Source of the DNA: Halorhabdus salina
GTDB lineage: Archaea; Halobacteriota; Halobacteria; Halobacteriales; Haloarculaceae
DNA length: 64,000 nucleotides
Assembly (NCBI RefSeq): GCF_013839425.1
Contig: NZ_JACDNP010000003.1
Location: 235,872 to 299,871, forward strand
Direction of reading: 5' to 3'
In this document: positions 1 through 8,694 of the stretch, piece by piece
How positions within the stretch are numbered: the first letter of the stretch is position 1
Layout of the letters: each line of letters starts with the position of its first letter
The notes under the pieces: model-generated
What the model was told of the DNA's origin: nothing
Database searches by the model: none
The model's input: only the letters and a program-made list of their open reading frames with translations
Made by a program: the position numbers and the translations under genes

Positions 1-93
1 AACTTGTTCGTCCTGGCGAGTTATTTTGCGCGGCTTGACCCGCGAAGTACGGAGTTTCATCAATCCTGTGTGAAAGCCCTGGAAGCTGGCTAG
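1..93 (+). CDS. C-terminal fragment of an unidentified protein
   Basis: Frame 1 is open from the first base to a TAG at 91-93 and gives 30 residues, beginning NLFVLASYFARLDP and ending VKALEAG. The composition looks like a true protein end: a hydrophobic/aromatic helix followed by a charged helix. The gene begins to the left of the window. I do not recognise the family. A transposase or another mobile-element protein is possible because the following 330 bp carry no gene, but no motif proves it. Confidence 0.45.
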   Translation, partial: NLFVLASYFARLDPRSTEFHQSCVKALEAG

Positions 94-420
94 CGTCTCC
101 AATCGACTAGCCCAGTCTAGAGACGGCATCCAAGATTGTGGATCGTTGCATATTGGCTGCGCAGAACTGTTCGTGAAGGGGGGCTGGGTGTTTATTTTGC
201 TCCGACGGCCGCTTTGTGTCACTTTTCTTTACCTTCGACGGAATCACGACGGGGTGGAACCGAGTTCAGAGTCAGATGGGAGCATTGTAGAGAATCGATA
301 GTTTCTCGGTCACACACCCGGCAGGCGACTCGGTCGGACTCGTTGACGCGATGGATACAGAGAGATTGCATCGAATCCACCACCGTCGAGAGGAGATCTC
401 AACGTGACCACCGCCGTTCC
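94..420. other. gene-poor intergenic stretch
   Basis: No convincing coding sequence is seen on either strand. The open frames here have arginine/serine-rich compositions typical of out-of-frame G+C-rich DNA. Just after the stop of the truncated left gene there is an inverted pair CGTCTC ... GAGACG (about 95-124), which could form a hairpin. No tRNA-like fold was recognised. Confidence 0.4.
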
Positions 421-609
421 TTATGCGACCAGCACGGGGAGACCGAACGTCAACACGACTCCAGTGACGGCGATCGCCCATCCCATCGCGACCTGACTCG
501 TCGTGTACGTACTCTGAGGGGCAGTACTCCGGCGTGGTGGCTCCCGCGACGGCGGCGTGGGCTCGGTCGGGTCGTACGCTGGACGGTCTTCGTCGTGCTC
601 GTCGGACAT
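421..609 (-). CDS. small single-span membrane protein
   Basis: The protein has 62 residues. It has an acidic, proline-rich N-terminal half (MSDEHDEDRPAYDPTEP), then a polar linker, and one hydrophobic segment at residues about 41-62 that ends the protein. The start was placed at the ATG at 609 because the acidic stretch right after it is typical of haloarchaeal proteins, while the upstream extension is basic and unlike coding sequence. It is divergent from hisF. It resembles the short one-TM proteins of unknown function common in haloarchaea. The role is unknown. Confidence 0.6.
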   Translation of the reverse strand: MSDEHDEDRPAYDPTEPTPPSREPPRRSTAPQSTYTTSQVAMGWAIAVTGVVLTFGLPVLVA

Positions 610-770
610 GCGTATCCGTTCGTGTAGGGAGTACTTCGAAGTACCGGAACGAGCAACGTCGGTACGGTTCCCGAGTCGTGAGCAATCGGACGGGGCGAGA
701 ACCCACTCAGATTGAAGTGAGGCCGCTCGTGCGGACTGCTTTTGATGCCGCCCTGTGTAGGGCAAGCCAG

Positions 771-1586
771 ATGACGCTCACCAAACGGATCATCCCGTGT
801 ATCGATGTCGACTTGGACGAGGACGGCAATGCGGCCGTCTACACGGGCGTGAACTTCGAGGACCTCACGTATACGGGCGATCCCGTCGAAATGGCAAAGC
901 GATATAACGAGGCGGGCGCTGACGAGTTCGTCTTTCTGGATATCACCGCCAGCGCAGAGGGGCGGGCGACGATGCTCGAAACCGTCGAAGCAGTCGCCGA
1001 CGAAGTGTTCATTCCGCTCACGGTCGGTGGCGGGATCCGTACCCGCGAGGATATCAAGGAGACACTGCGGGCCGGCGCGGACAAGGTTTCGATCAACACT
1101 GGCGCAATCGAAAACCCGGACCTCATCGAGGAGGGGGCGACCGCCTTTGGCAATCAGTGCATCGTCATCTCCGTCGACGCCCGGCGGCGCTACGACGAAG
1201 AGGGCGAACACTACGAGCAAGTCGACGGCGAGTCAGTCTGGTTCGAGGCCACCGTCAAAGGTGGCCGCGAAGGCACAGGGATCGACGTTATCGAGTGGGC
1301 CAGGGAGGCCGAACAACGTGGTGCGGGCGAGCTGTTCGTCAACTCGATCGACGCTGACGGGACCAAAGACGGCTACGACATCCCACTCACCCGGGCGGTC
1401 TGTGATGCCGTCGACACGCCTGTGATCGCCTCCTCGGGCTGTGGCGCTCCGGAGGACATGTACGAGGTGTTCACCGAAGCCGGCGCAGATGCAGGGCTTG
1501 CAGCCTCGATCTTCCACTTCGGCGAGTACTCGATCGACGAAACCAAGGCGTATCTGGACGATCGAGGCGTCCCAATTCGGCTGTAA
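771..1586 (+). CDS. hisF: imidazole glycerol phosphate synthase cyclase subunit HisF
   Basis: The protein has 271 residues. HisF closes the imidazole ring in histidine synthesis, using ammonia delivered by HisH to make imidazole glycerol phosphate and AICAR from PRFAR. The sequence is a (beta/alpha)8 barrel beginning TKRIIPCIDVDLDEDG, with the first catalytic Asp in CIDVD and the second in the NSIDADGTKDGYD loop. The phosphate-binding loops VGGGIRT and ASSGCG are present. The usual length for the family is about 250-270. The ATG at 771 aligns with the family start, and upstream in-frame sequence is not coding-like. No other his gene is adjacent, as is common in haloarchaea where his genes are scattered. 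Confidence 0.96.
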   Translation: MTLTKRIIPCIDVDLDEDGNAAVYTGVNFEDLTYTGDPVEMAKRYNEAGADEFVFLDITASAEGRATMLETVEAVADEVFIPLTVGGGIRTREDIKETLRAGADKVSINTGAIENPDLIEEGATAFGNQCIVISVDARRRYDEEGEHYEQVDGESVWFEATVKGGREGTGIDVIEWAREAEQRGAGELFVNSIDADGTKDGYDIPLTRAVCDAVDTPVIASSGCGAPEDMYEVFTEAGADAGLAASIFHFGEYSIDETKAYLDDRGVPIRL

Positions 1587-1663
1587 ATGGGTGCCCTGAC
1601 AGACTGGGTGGTACTGTGGCGGAAGTCACGGGAGTTTTGTACGTGTAAGTCGGCCGTGAAGAC

Positions 1664-2485
1664 ATGAAGTGGCGCTGTCCGCAGTGTGGCAAGCCACACG
1701 ACCGCAATGACCCGCCGTGTGACAACTGCGGCCATCACGACTTCGAACGGGCGGTCGTTCCTGGGGCACCCGAAAGCGATCGAGAGTCATTCGTCTGGAG
1801 CTGTGTAGAATGTGGCCGACAGCACCAGCGGAACAACCCCCCGTGTGCTCGCTGTGGACACGGTACGTTCGAGAAACAACCGCTCGAATACAATGACGTC
1901 GATCTGTCAACCCGTGGCTACCTGGACTTGATCGGCCGGCAGGAACTGGCAGCTATCGGCGTACTGGTCGGATTACTCGCCATCGGGGCACTCGCGATCA
2001 CCGGGATCGTGACGGTGCCCGGCCTTACGCCGCAAGGGCCGCCGACTGTCGAGAACGTACCGGGTAACGCGACCGTAGCTGACGGACTGTCCCTCGGTGA
2101 CGTCGAGACTGCGTATCTGGAGGCACTCAACGACCGCCGTGGGGCCGCCGGGAGCACCACACTCGAGCGATCCGAGACGCTCGATTCCCTTGCCACGTAC
2201 TACAACCAGCACCGGGTGAGAGCTGTCTACGGAGATGGGTCTCTGCCCTCCAAGGCAGAGCTCGGGGAGTCCTTCGACGTGCAGTGTTCGGCGAAAATGT
2301 ACCCACTGAGACCGCTGCAGCCAAATTGGACTGCGTCTGCGTCTCCGCGGTCGCTTGGTGAAACACTGGCCACTGATCGGCTAGCAGATGAAACCGACAG
2401 CTTCCAGCGGACAGCGAGTCGGACGGGCATCGACATGCATTACGCGCCCGACGGAACGTTATTTGTCACCCAGGTCATCTGCTGA
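1664..2485 (+). CDS. tandem zinc-ribbon membrane protein with CAP-like C-terminal domain
   Basis: The protein has 273 residues. Two nearly identical zinc ribbons (residues about 4-27 and 46-69) share the pattern C-x2-CG-x-x-H-x-R-N-x-PPC-x2-CGH. A hydrophobic segment follows at about 95-117. The C-terminal part contains LEALNDRRGAAGSTTLERS, which resembles the first helix of CAP/SCP-type domains. The arrangement suggests a cytoplasmic zinc module tethered to an extracellular domain. The CAP assignment is tentative because the later CAP motifs are weak. The ATG at 1664 is directly followed by the first ribbon. Confidence 0.7.
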   Translation: MKWRCPQCGKPHDRNDPPCDNCGHHDFERAVVPGAPESDRESFVWSCVECGRQHQRNNPPCARCGHGTFEKQPLEYNDVDLSTRGYLDLIGRQELAAIGVLVGLLAIGALAITGIVTVPGLTPQGPPTVENVPGNATVADGLSLGDVETAYLEALNDRRGAAGSTTLERSETLDSLATYYNQHRVRAVYGDGSLPSKAELGESFDVQCSAKMYPLRPLQPNWTASASPRSLGETLATDRLADETDSFQRTASRTGIDMHYAPDGTLFVTQVIC

Positions 2486-2597
2486 CCAGTAATCGCGATC
2501 GCACTCGAAAACGAGCAATACAGACAATCGGTCAATTGATTGATCGAGTAAGAAAGAATAGAAACATCCATACCAACCTTCGGAAAAAGTCGCCTGA

Positions 2598-4082
2598 ATG
2601 CCGTCGTTATCGTATGAACCGGTCACGTACGAGGAACTGTCGCCCGATCGACGACCCACGCTCACGCAGGCGATCGTCCCGATCGTCGGTATGTTGGGCT
2701 TGCTGACGCTGTGGATGGTATTCCTCCCGATCGAGGAGCCGAGTCCGCACATGCCGTTGCTGTGGAGTGGTGCGTTTACCGGCCTGATCGGCTGGTTGTG
2801 GTTCGACCGCAGTTGGGACGAACTCTACGAGGGGATCGTCGACGGGCTACAGATGGGCATGCAAGCGATTTTGATCCTGATGATAGTCTACATGCTGATC
2901 GCGGCCTGGATCGCTGCGGGGACGATCCCGACCCTGATCGTCTACGGGCTAGAAGTGCTCACTCCATCGGTATTCCTGCCTGTCGCGGCCGTACTGGCCT
3001 TTGCGACCGCGTTCACCGTCGGTTCTTCCTGGACGACAGCCGGGACGCTCGGCGTCGCGTTCATCGGGATCGGGACTGGGTTGGGTATCCCCGAGCCGAT
3101 GACGGCCGGGGCTGTTCTCAGCGGGGCCTATACCGGCGACAAGGTTTCGCCGCTGTCAGACACAACGAACCTCGCGGCCGCCGTAACAAACACCGACCTT
3201 ATGGATCACGTCAGTGCCATGCGTGTCGGGACCGGGGTGGCGTTTGGCATTTCGGTACTCGCCTATGTCGTCTTGGGCTTGCAAGCAGGCGGTGAGATTC
3301 CCGTCGGGCAACTTGAGACGATCATTACGGGACTCGAAGGATCGTACACGATTTCTGCGTTAACGTTCGTCCCCTTTGTCGTCACGTTTGCACTCGCGTT
3401 GCGTGGGTATCCAGCGATCCCAGCACTGTTGGCCGGTGTCTTCGTCGGTGCCGGGACGGCCGTGGTCGTGCAGGGCCTTGCACCCATCGATGCCTGGCAG
3501 GCGATCCACTTCGGGACTGAGCCTTCGACTGGCGTCAAGTCGATCGACACACGACTTGCAGTTGATGGGCTTTCGGGTGCCATGTGGGTTATCTCACTGG
3601 TGATGATCGCGCTGTCGCTTGGCGGACTCTTCGAGCGGATGGGCATCCTCGCGGTCCTTGCCCACGGCCTCGCACGCACGATCCGTGGAGTCGGGAGTCT
3701 GACGATCGGGACCGCCGTCTCGGCGTTTTCGATGAACGTCCTCGCTGCCGAGCAGTACATGAGTATCGTCGTCCCGGGACTGACGCTCCGAAACCTCTAC
3801 GACGAGTATGACCTGGACAGTTCGAATCTCTCGCGAGCGATCGAGGCGGCAGGCACGACCACCAGCGCACTGATCCCCTGGACGACCGGCGGGATCTACA
3901 TGGCCGGCGTGCTCGGCGTCCCCACGCTCGAATATGCGCCGTATTACCTACTCGGCTTTCTCTCACCGCTCGTGTTGATCGTGATGGGGCTGACTGGCTG
4001 GCAGATTCGCTTCAAAGAAGACGTCGGGGAACCTGCCACGCCGTCAGTGGGTGAAACCTCGCCGAACGTCGACAGCAATTGA
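2598..4082 (+). CDS. nhaC: NhaC-family Na+/H+ antiporter
   Basis: The protein has 494 residues and about 11-12 hydrophobic spans. It exports Na+ in exchange for protons across the membrane, which supports the low internal Na+ of salt-in halophiles. Family signatures include FTVGSSWTTAGTLGVAF, the GAVLSGAYTGDKVSPLSDTTN stretch, and near the C-terminus AAGTTTSALIPWTTGG. The length is normal for NhaC. The ATG at 2598 is the first plausible start, and the 110 bp upstream are A+T-richer. It is convergent with rpoL, whose stop lies 1 bp away, so the two genes meet tail to tail. Confidence 0.93.
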   Translation: MPSLSYEPVTYEELSPDRRPTLTQAIVPIVGMLGLLTLWMVFLPIEEPSPHMPLLWSGAFTGLIGWLWFDRSWDELYEGIVDGLQMGMQAILILMIVYMLIAAWIAAGTIPTLIVYGLEVLTPSVFLPVAAVLAFATAFTVGSSWTTAGTLGVAFIGIGTGLGIPEPMTAGAVLSGAYTGDKVSPLSDTTNLAAAVTNTDLMDHVSAMRVGTGVAFGISVLAYVVLGLQAGGEIPVGQLETIITGLEGSYTISALTFVPFVVTFALALRGYPAIPALLAGVFVGAGTAVVVQGLAPIDAWQAIHFGTEPSTGVKSIDTRLAVDGLSGAMWVISLVMIALSLGGLFERMGILAVLAHGLARTIRGVGSLTIGTAVSAFSMNVLAAEQYMSIVVPGLTLRNLYDEYDLDSSNLSRAIEAAGTTTSALIPWTTGGIYMAGVLGVPTLEYAPYYLLGFLSPLVLIVMGLTGWQIRFKEDVGEPATPSVGETSPNVDSN

Positions 4083-4083
4083 A

Positions 4084-4368
4084 TTACGCTGCGGTGTTGT
4101 AGGCCGTTTCGAGGGCGTCGGCCTTCTCGACGACGCGCTGGGCACCCGTTTCGAGTGCATCGAGCGCATCCGTGTTGTCTTCGGTTTTGATCGTAAGAAT
4201 GGGATCGGTCTGTCCACCGGACTGTTCAGGGTTCATGTCGTATGTCGCGGCGGCAACGCCATCAGTCTCCAGCAACGCACCCTTCAGTACGTTCATGAAG
4301 GTGTGATCCTCGCCCGCGACCTCGATCGACAGGGAGGTATCGCCCTTTTCGATAACCCGTAGTTCCAT
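4084..4368 (-). CDS. rpoL: DNA-directed RNA polymerase subunit L (Rpb11-like)
   Basis: The protein has 94 residues. It pairs with RpoD (Rpb3-like) as the alpha-like assembly platform of archaeal RNA polymerase. The start [20 protein letters not shown] and the following [14 protein letters not shown] are the classic D/L dimerisation region. The C-terminal helix is charged as expected. The length agrees with archaeal RpoL (90-100). The gene is divergent from the zinc-finger microprotein gene, with 146 bp between the starts. Confidence 0.95.
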   Translation of the reverse strand: MELRVIEKGDTSLSIEVAGEDHTFMNVLKGALLETDGVAAATYDMNPEQSGGQTDPILTIKTEDNTDALDALETGAQRVVEKADALETAYNTAA

Positions 4369-4514
4369 GCTCGAACCTATGGCCTCGCGCGCATCAACGT
4401 TACGTTACAGGTCCGAACGGTCGTCTGTCGCGCCAGGTTCGACGGGCCCGGACAGGTAGTTGGGGACGAGATAGCTTGGTAAGGGTTAAACGTCGGGGCC
4501 GGGAACGGGACAGT

Positions 4515-4694
4515 ATGAGTGAGAGCCAACAAAAACGTACGCAGAAGTGTGTCTCCTGCGGAATCAATATCTCGGGGACCAACGCCGCTGCGTTCGACTG
4601 TCCCGATTGTGGACGCCGGATTTACCGGTGTCCGACCTGTCGCAAGCAGAGTACGCTGTACGAATGTCCCGAATGCGGGTTCACGGGCCCGTAA
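4515..4694 (+). CDS. small CPxCG zinc-finger protein (HVO_2753-like)
   Basis: The protein has 59 residues and two zinc-finger units made of four CxxC-like pairs: CVSCG, CPDCG, CPTC and CPECG. It resembles the haloarchaeal microprotein studied in Haloferax as HVO_2753, which from memory was linked to swarming and biofilm formation. It sits directly upstream of the aEF-1 beta gene (36 bp gap), a common archaeal neighbourhood that suggests a translation-linked role. The ATG at 4515 was chosen because a TATA-like GGTTAAAC lies about 27 nt upstream, as for a leaderless message. Confidence 0.88.
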   Translation: MSESQQKRTQKCVSCGINISGTNAAAFDCPDCGRRIYRCPTCRKQSTLYECPECGFTGP

Positions 4695-4730
4695 CGACAC
4701 GCACATAACTACCTACCGCAACTCATATCC

Positions 4731-4997
4731 ATGGGAAAAGTAGCAGCCGCGATCAAGGTTATGCCGGAAAGCCCCGAAGTTGACCTGGACTCTCTCGAGG
4801 ATCGCCTCGAACAGTCCCTCCCCGAAGGCGCGAAGATCAACGGGTTCGACCGCGACGATGTCGCGTTCGGCCTCGTCGCGCTTATCCCGACAGTCGTTGT
4901 CCCTGATGACGCTGGCGGGACCGAGGCCGTCGAAGAGGCCTTCTCCGACGTCGACGACGTCGAGAGCGTCTCCGTCGAGGACGTCGGTCGCCTGTAG
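4731..4997 (+). CDS. ef1B: translation elongation factor aEF-1 beta
   Basis: The protein has 88 residues. It is the guanine-nucleotide exchange factor that recharges aEF-1 alpha with GTP. It starts [19 protein letters not shown] and contains the family core [17 protein letters not shown], then an acidic tail ending VSVEDVGRL. The length matches archaeal EF-1 beta (about 88-92). It follows the zinc-finger gene closely and may be co-transcribed with it. Confidence 0.95.
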   Translation: MGKVAAAIKVMPESPEVDLDSLEDRLEQSLPEGAKINGFDRDDVAFGLVALIPTVVVPDDAGGTEAVEEAFSDVDDVESVSVEDVGRL

Positions 4998-5010
4998 GGC
5001 CGGAACGCAC

Positions 5011-5020
5011 GTTTTATAAG
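5011..5020 (+). promoter_or_regulatory. TATA-like promoter of the rpl21e-rpoF unit
   Basis: GTTTTATAAG lies 27-36 nt upstream of the rpl21e ATG at 5047. This is the usual TATA-box spacing for leaderless haloarchaeal messages. It follows the aEF-1 beta stop by 13 bp, so the ribosomal gene probably has its own promoter. Confidence 0.6.
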
Positions 5021-5046
5021 TCCAACCGGATTAGCGCACTCCAAGA

Positions 5047-5343
5047 ATGCCCAGTTCAAACGGACCACTCGAAGGCACGCGTAACAAGCTCAAAAACGAC
5101 CCGCGAGAGCGCGGTACCTCGCCGCCGGACCAGGCCGTCGAATCGTTCGAAGTCGGCCAGATGGTCCACCTGGCGATCGACCCAAGCGTTGCTGATGGTC
5201 GCTTCCACCCCCGATTCTCGGGCCACACCGGCGAAGTTACCGGTGAACAGGGGAAAGCCTACAAAGTACAGATCAACGACGGCGGCAAGGACAAGACCAT
5301 CATCGCCAAGCCCGCTCACCTGCGCGAGCAGACCGAGGAGTAA
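5047..5343 (+). CDS. rpl21e: large-subunit ribosomal protein L21e
   Basis: The protein has 98 residues. It is a component of the 50S subunit found in archaea and eukaryotes. The signature [16 protein letters not shown] at the N-terminus and the SH3-like core with [16 protein letters not shown] are clear. The gene ends 3 bp before rpoF, the usual archaeal order L21e-RpoF-DUF655-KsgA, which supports all four assignments. Confidence 0.97.
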   Translation: MPSSNGPLEGTRNKLKNDPRERGTSPPDQAVESFEVGQMVHLAIDPSVADGRFHPRFSGHTGEVTGEQGKAYKVQINDGGKDKTIIAKPAHLREQTEE

Positions 5344-5346
5344 GGG

Positions 5347-5703
5347 ATGACGATCTTCAAGGAGAAGGTCAGTGAGGAGTACCTCACCTTCGCCGAGGCG
5401 AAGGAACTCCTCGCAGACATTGAGCAAGAGCGCGCGGCCGACGAAGAGCGGGAGATGCGCTACGAGCTCACCCGCGCGATCGAGCACGTCAACCGCTTTG
5501 CGACGCTCGATCCCGAGGAATCCCAGGAGTTCGCCGACGAAGTGCTCGAGTTGGAGAAAGTCGACGAACCGACTGCCTACAAGATCGTCAATCTCCAGCC
5601 ACGCGACCGAGACGAACTCCGTGCGATCTACGCCCAAGAGCGATACACGCTGGATGGCGACGAACTCGACGACATTCTTGACGTCGTCGCAAAGTACGTC
5701 TGA
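5347..5703 (+). CDS. rpoF: DNA-directed RNA polymerase subunit F (Rpb4-like)
   Basis: The protein has 118 residues. RpoF forms the stalk of archaeal RNA polymerase together with RpoE1 (gene at 46284-46856 in this window). The sequence is mostly helical and acidic; the pattern LTRAIEHVNRFATLDPEES followed by KIVNLQPRDRDELRAIY is characteristic. It starts 3 bp after L21e and is surely in the same transcript. Confidence 0.95.
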   Translation: MTIFKEKVSEEYLTFAEAKELLADIEQERAADEEREMRYELTRAIEHVNRFATLDPEESQEFADEVLELEKVDEPTAYKIVNLQPRDRDELRAIYAQERYTLDGDELDDILDVVAKYV

Positions 5704-5787
5704 CCTCTTGCCGGCAATCGGGTGAAACTGTCAAGACGCCGGGCGGCCCGCGTGATTTTAAGTGCCCCCTCACCGTAGCGATGGGAC

Positions 5788-6354
5788 ATGAGTACCGACG
5801 GAAGCGACTCGGATGCTGCCCGGGCCGTAATTCTCGATCATCTCCCACACGGTCGTTCGGAAGACGACCGCCCCCAATACCAGAAACAGCCTCTCGCCTA
5901 CGCGGTAACCACCGAGAACTTCCGGCTGGTCGAGTTGACCCTGCTCGCGGATGCGAGTCTCTCGATCGGTGACCGGATCTCCATTGAGACGGATATGATC
6001 GACGTCATTCGGGACGTCGAGTACGAGGACCTCTCGGGTGGTGCACAGTCAGAACTCGACTACGCCATCGAGGAAATAATCGAGGACAATGAGCCGCGCT
6101 TCGTCGATTTCTTCAACGACGCCCAGCCGATCACGACCCGCCTCCACGCGTTGAATCTCCTCCCCGGGATCGGGAAGAAACTCCGGAACGCGGTCCTCGA
6201 TCAGCGCAAGCGCAAGCCCTTCGAGAGCTTCGAGGAACTGGCCGACCGAGTCGATGGCCTGCACAATCCACAGGAGGTGCTCGCCGACCGGATTATGGAA
6301 GAGATTTCTGAAGAAGACCTCAAATATCGGACGTTCGCCCGTCGCGAGGAATGA
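5788..6354 (+). CDS. DUF655 nucleic-acid-binding protein
   Basis: The protein has 188 residues. An OB-like N-terminal region (about 25-100) is followed by a helix-hairpin-helix motif, LNLLPGIGKKLRNAVL, at about 114-129, and a C-terminal helical part. DUF655 proteins are found throughout archaea next to rpoF and ksgA and are presumed RNA- or DNA-binding, but no function is established to my knowledge. A TATA-like ATTTTAAG lies about 27 nt upstream of the ATG. The gene overlaps ksgA by 4 bp, which indicates coupled translation. Confidence 0.92.
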   Translation: MSTDGSDSDAARAVILDHLPHGRSEDDRPQYQKQPLAYAVTTENFRLVELTLLADASLSIGDRISIETDMIDVIRDVEYEDLSGGAQSELDYAIEEIIEDNEPRFVDFFNDAQPITTRLHALNLLPGIGKKLRNAVLDQRKRKPFESFEELADRVDGLHNPQEVLADRIMEEISEEDLKYRTFARREE

Positions 6355-7229
6355 GCGACGGCAACGAGACGAACGTGGCGGCGGGCGGGCACCGAGACCC
6401 GGACGCGCTGCTCTCGCGGGCCGGGGCCGCCGGCAATCCCGATCGCGATCAGCACTTCCTCGTCGACGATCGGGTCCTCGATCGGATCCCGACGTACGCG
6501 GCCGATGTCGAGATCGATCTCGATCACGTCTTGGAGATCGGTGCAGGGAACGGGGCGCTGACCGATCGACTACTCGCTGTCGCCGATCGCGTCACGGCAA
6601 TCGAGCGTGATCCAGACCTGGCGGCGTTCCTGCGTGAGGAATTTGGGGACGCGATCGCTGACGGTCGCCTGACGGTGATCGAAGGCGACGCCCTGGCGGT
6701 GGACCTCCCCGATCACACTGCATCGATTTCGAATCTGCCCTACGGCGCGTCCAGCGAGATCCTCTTCCGATTGCTCCCGGACGGAAAGCCCGTGATCGCG
6801 ATGGTGCAACAGGAGTTCGGAGAGCGGATGGCCGCCACACCAGGCAGCGACGAGTACGGTCGACTCTCGGTGACGGCAGGCCACTATGCCGACGTGGAAC
6901 TCGTCGAGCCAGTCCCGCCGGACGCCTTCTCGCCGCCGCCGGCCGTCGATAGTGCGATCGTTCGGGCGCTCCCGCGCGATCCCGACTACACCGTTCCCGA
7001 CGACGAGTTCTTCCTGGACTTCGTCAAAGCCGTGTTCACGCAGCGACGCAAGACCGTCCGGAACGGGATCCGGAACACGGCCCACATCTCGGGACTCGAC
7101 GATCCCGACGCGGTCGTCGAAGCGGCCGACGAGGAACTGTTGAGCAAGCGGGCCGGCAAGCTTGCGCCCGAAGATTTCGCGGCGTTGGCGAGTCTGGCCC
7201 ACGAAGTGGGACTCGCTAACGATGACTGA
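6351..7229 (+). CDS. ksgA: 16S rRNA dimethyladenosine transferase KsgA/RsmA
   Basis: The protein has 292 residues. It dimethylates two adjacent adenosines in the 3'-terminal helix of 16S rRNA during small-subunit maturation. The SAM motif I EIGAGNGALTDRL and catalytic motif IV NLPYGASSEI are present, and the substrate-binding region PPDAFSPPPAVDSAIVR is well conserved. The N-terminus DQHFLVDDRVLDRI is the expected start of the fold. It overlaps DUF655 by 4 bp and the following methylase by 8 bp. Confidence 0.96.
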   Translation: MSDGNETNVAAGGHRDPDALLSRAGAAGNPDRDQHFLVDDRVLDRIPTYAADVEIDLDHVLEIGAGNGALTDRLLAVADRVTAIERDPDLAAFLREEFGDAIADGRLTVIEGDALAVDLPDHTASISNLPYGASSEILFRLLPDGKPVIAMVQQEFGERMAATPGSDEYGRLSVTAGHYADVELVEPVPPDAFSPPPAVDSAIVRALPRDPDYTVPDDEFFLDFVKAVFTQRRKTVRNGIRNTAHISGLDDPDAVVEAADEELLSKRAGKLAPEDFAALASLAHEVGLANDD

Positions 7230-7833
7230 CGACGAGCAGTCGTCCGAACTGGACGTCGACCGCCCAGCCCTGGCCGACCAGCGTGGCGTCGACACTGTCT
7301 ACGGGGCAAGCGAGGACTCCCACTTGCTTGCGGAAGCAGCCGTCGAAGGGGCCAAGGAGGGCGAGCGCGCGCTGGACATCGGGACTGGCTCGGGCTACGT
7401 CGCGGGCGCGCTTGCCGAGGCTGGCGTCGACGTGGTTGGAACGGACCTGAATCCGGCGGCCTGTCGGCAGGTACACGAGGCTGGAATTTCGGCCGTGCGC
7501 GCGAATCTGCTCGATCCGATCCGTGCGGACGCCGTCGATCTCGTGGTTTTCAATCCGCCGTATCTCCCAACCGATCCCGAGACGGAGTGGGGCGACTGGA
7601 TGCAAGCGGCCCTCTCGGGTGGCGAAGACGGCCGTGCGGTGGTCGATCCGTTTCTGGCGGATGTCGGTCGAGTGCTTCAGGACGACGGCCGGGCATTCTT
7701 GCTGGTCAGCAGTCTCACCGGGATCGACGACGTGACGGAATTTGCCGGCGAGCAAGGGCTCAATTCGTCGATCGTCGCCGAGGAGTCGTTCCCGTTCGAG
7801 CGGCTGGTCGTGCTGCGGTTGACGGTCGAGTGA
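7222..7833 (+). CDS. HemK2/MTQ2-type protein-glutamine methyltransferase
   Basis: The protein has 203 residues. It is a class I SAM methyltransferase with motif I LDIGTGSGYVAGALAEAG and the substrate motif NPPY (in VVFNPPYLPTD), the mark of enzymes that methylate the GGQ glutamine of release factors. Archaeal members act on aRF1 with Trm112. The ATG at 7222 gives an 8 bp overlap with ksgA; a longer frame would run 60 bp into ksgA and adds no conserved sequence. This is the end of the L21e-rpoF-DUF655-ksgA cluster. Confidence 0.9.
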   Translation: MTDDEQSSELDVDRPALADQRGVDTVYGASEDSHLLAEAAVEGAKEGERALDIGTGSGYVAGALAEAGVDVVGTDLNPAACRQVHEAGISAVRANLLDPIRADAVDLVVFNPPYLPTDPETEWGDWMQAALSGGEDGRAVVDPFLADVGRVLQDDGRAFLLVSSLTGIDDVTEFAGEQGLNSSIVAEESFPFERLVVLRLTVE

Positions 7834-7839
7834 GTCCCG

Positions 7840-8565
7840 TCACTCCTCGCGCAATTCGAATTCAATTCGCTCGACGTCGGCCCCTTTCGAGACGCGGTTC
7901 GTGATCTCGATCGCCCCGATCGCACCTGTCCGGTCGACGTGCGTCCCGCCGCAGGGACACATGTCGAAGTCGCCGATCTCGACGACGCGCAGTTCTTCGA
8001 CGTGATCCGGAAGTAAATCGAGGTTCGACCGCCCCTCGGCGACGTTGTCCTCGACGCGCTCGCGCGGTCGTTCGTCTTTCTCGACCGGGAGGTTCTGCTC
8101 GATTACCGCGTTGGTCCGTTCCTCGATGACTTCGAGATCCTCGTCGTCGAAGTCGGCGGGCTCGAAGTCGATCCGCGAGAAGTCGGTGTGGATCTGGTTG
8201 CCGGCGGTTGTGGCGTCGTATTCTTCCAAGACGACCCGCGAGAGGATGTGCTGGGCGGTGTGCATCCGTCGGTGAGCCTCACGGCGCTGCTCGTCGATGC
8301 GTCCGGTGACAGTCTCGCCCTCGCCCGGAAGCCCCCCTTCGACGTCACCCAATTCGTGATGGATATCGCCGTGGTCCTTCCGGACGTCGACGACTGATGC
8401 GCTGCCACCGTCCCACTCTAACGTCCCGTTATCGGCGGGCTGTCCCCCGCCCTCCGAGTAGAAGTAAGTGCCGTCGAGAACGATCGAGTCGTCGGTCGTT
8501 TCGACAACGGTCGCCTCGAACTCGGTCACGTCGTCTTCGTCGGGGAGGTAGCGCAGTTCAGTCAT
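7840..8565 (-). CDS. alanyl-tRNA editing protein (AlaX-M)
   Basis: The protein has 241 residues. It is a stand-alone editing domain that hydrolyses Ser-tRNA(Ala) or Gly-tRNA(Ala). It contains the glycine loop FYSEGGGQPADNG, the zinc-binding HTAQH, and the second half of the site CPCGGTH. The size fits the AlaX-M class, which has the N-terminal beta-barrel. The ATG at 8565 was preferred over the longer frame because the upstream 39 residues are not conserved-looking. It is convergent with the HemK2-type gene (6 bp gap). Confidence 0.92.
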   Translation of the reverse strand: MTELRYLPDEDDVTEFEATVVETTDDSIVLDGTYFYSEGGGQPADNGTLEWDGGSASVVDVRKDHGDIHHELGDVEGGLPGEGETVTGRIDEQRREAHRRMHTAQHILSRVVLEEYDATTAGNQIHTDFSRIDFEPADFDDEDLEVIEERTNAVIEQNLPVEKDERPRERVEDNVAEGRSNLDLLPDHVEELRVVEIGDFDMCPCGGTHVDRTGAIGAIEITNRVSKGADVERIEFELREE

Positions 8566-8694
8566 ATGACCTGGTTCGGGGCCGATCACTACAAAGTCCC
8601 CGATCTGACGACTGGTCCTGTCCTGACGGGCGTTCCCAACTGCCGGGAGCAGACCCCAGCACATGAATAGGTCGACGTGCAATCACCGCCTATC

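Noticed and set aside
136-627. Plus-strand frame of 163 codons near the left end
   Set aside because: Very rich in Arg and Ser, no motif, and antisense to the small membrane protein gene at 421-609, whose acidic N-terminus and hydrophobic helix look real.
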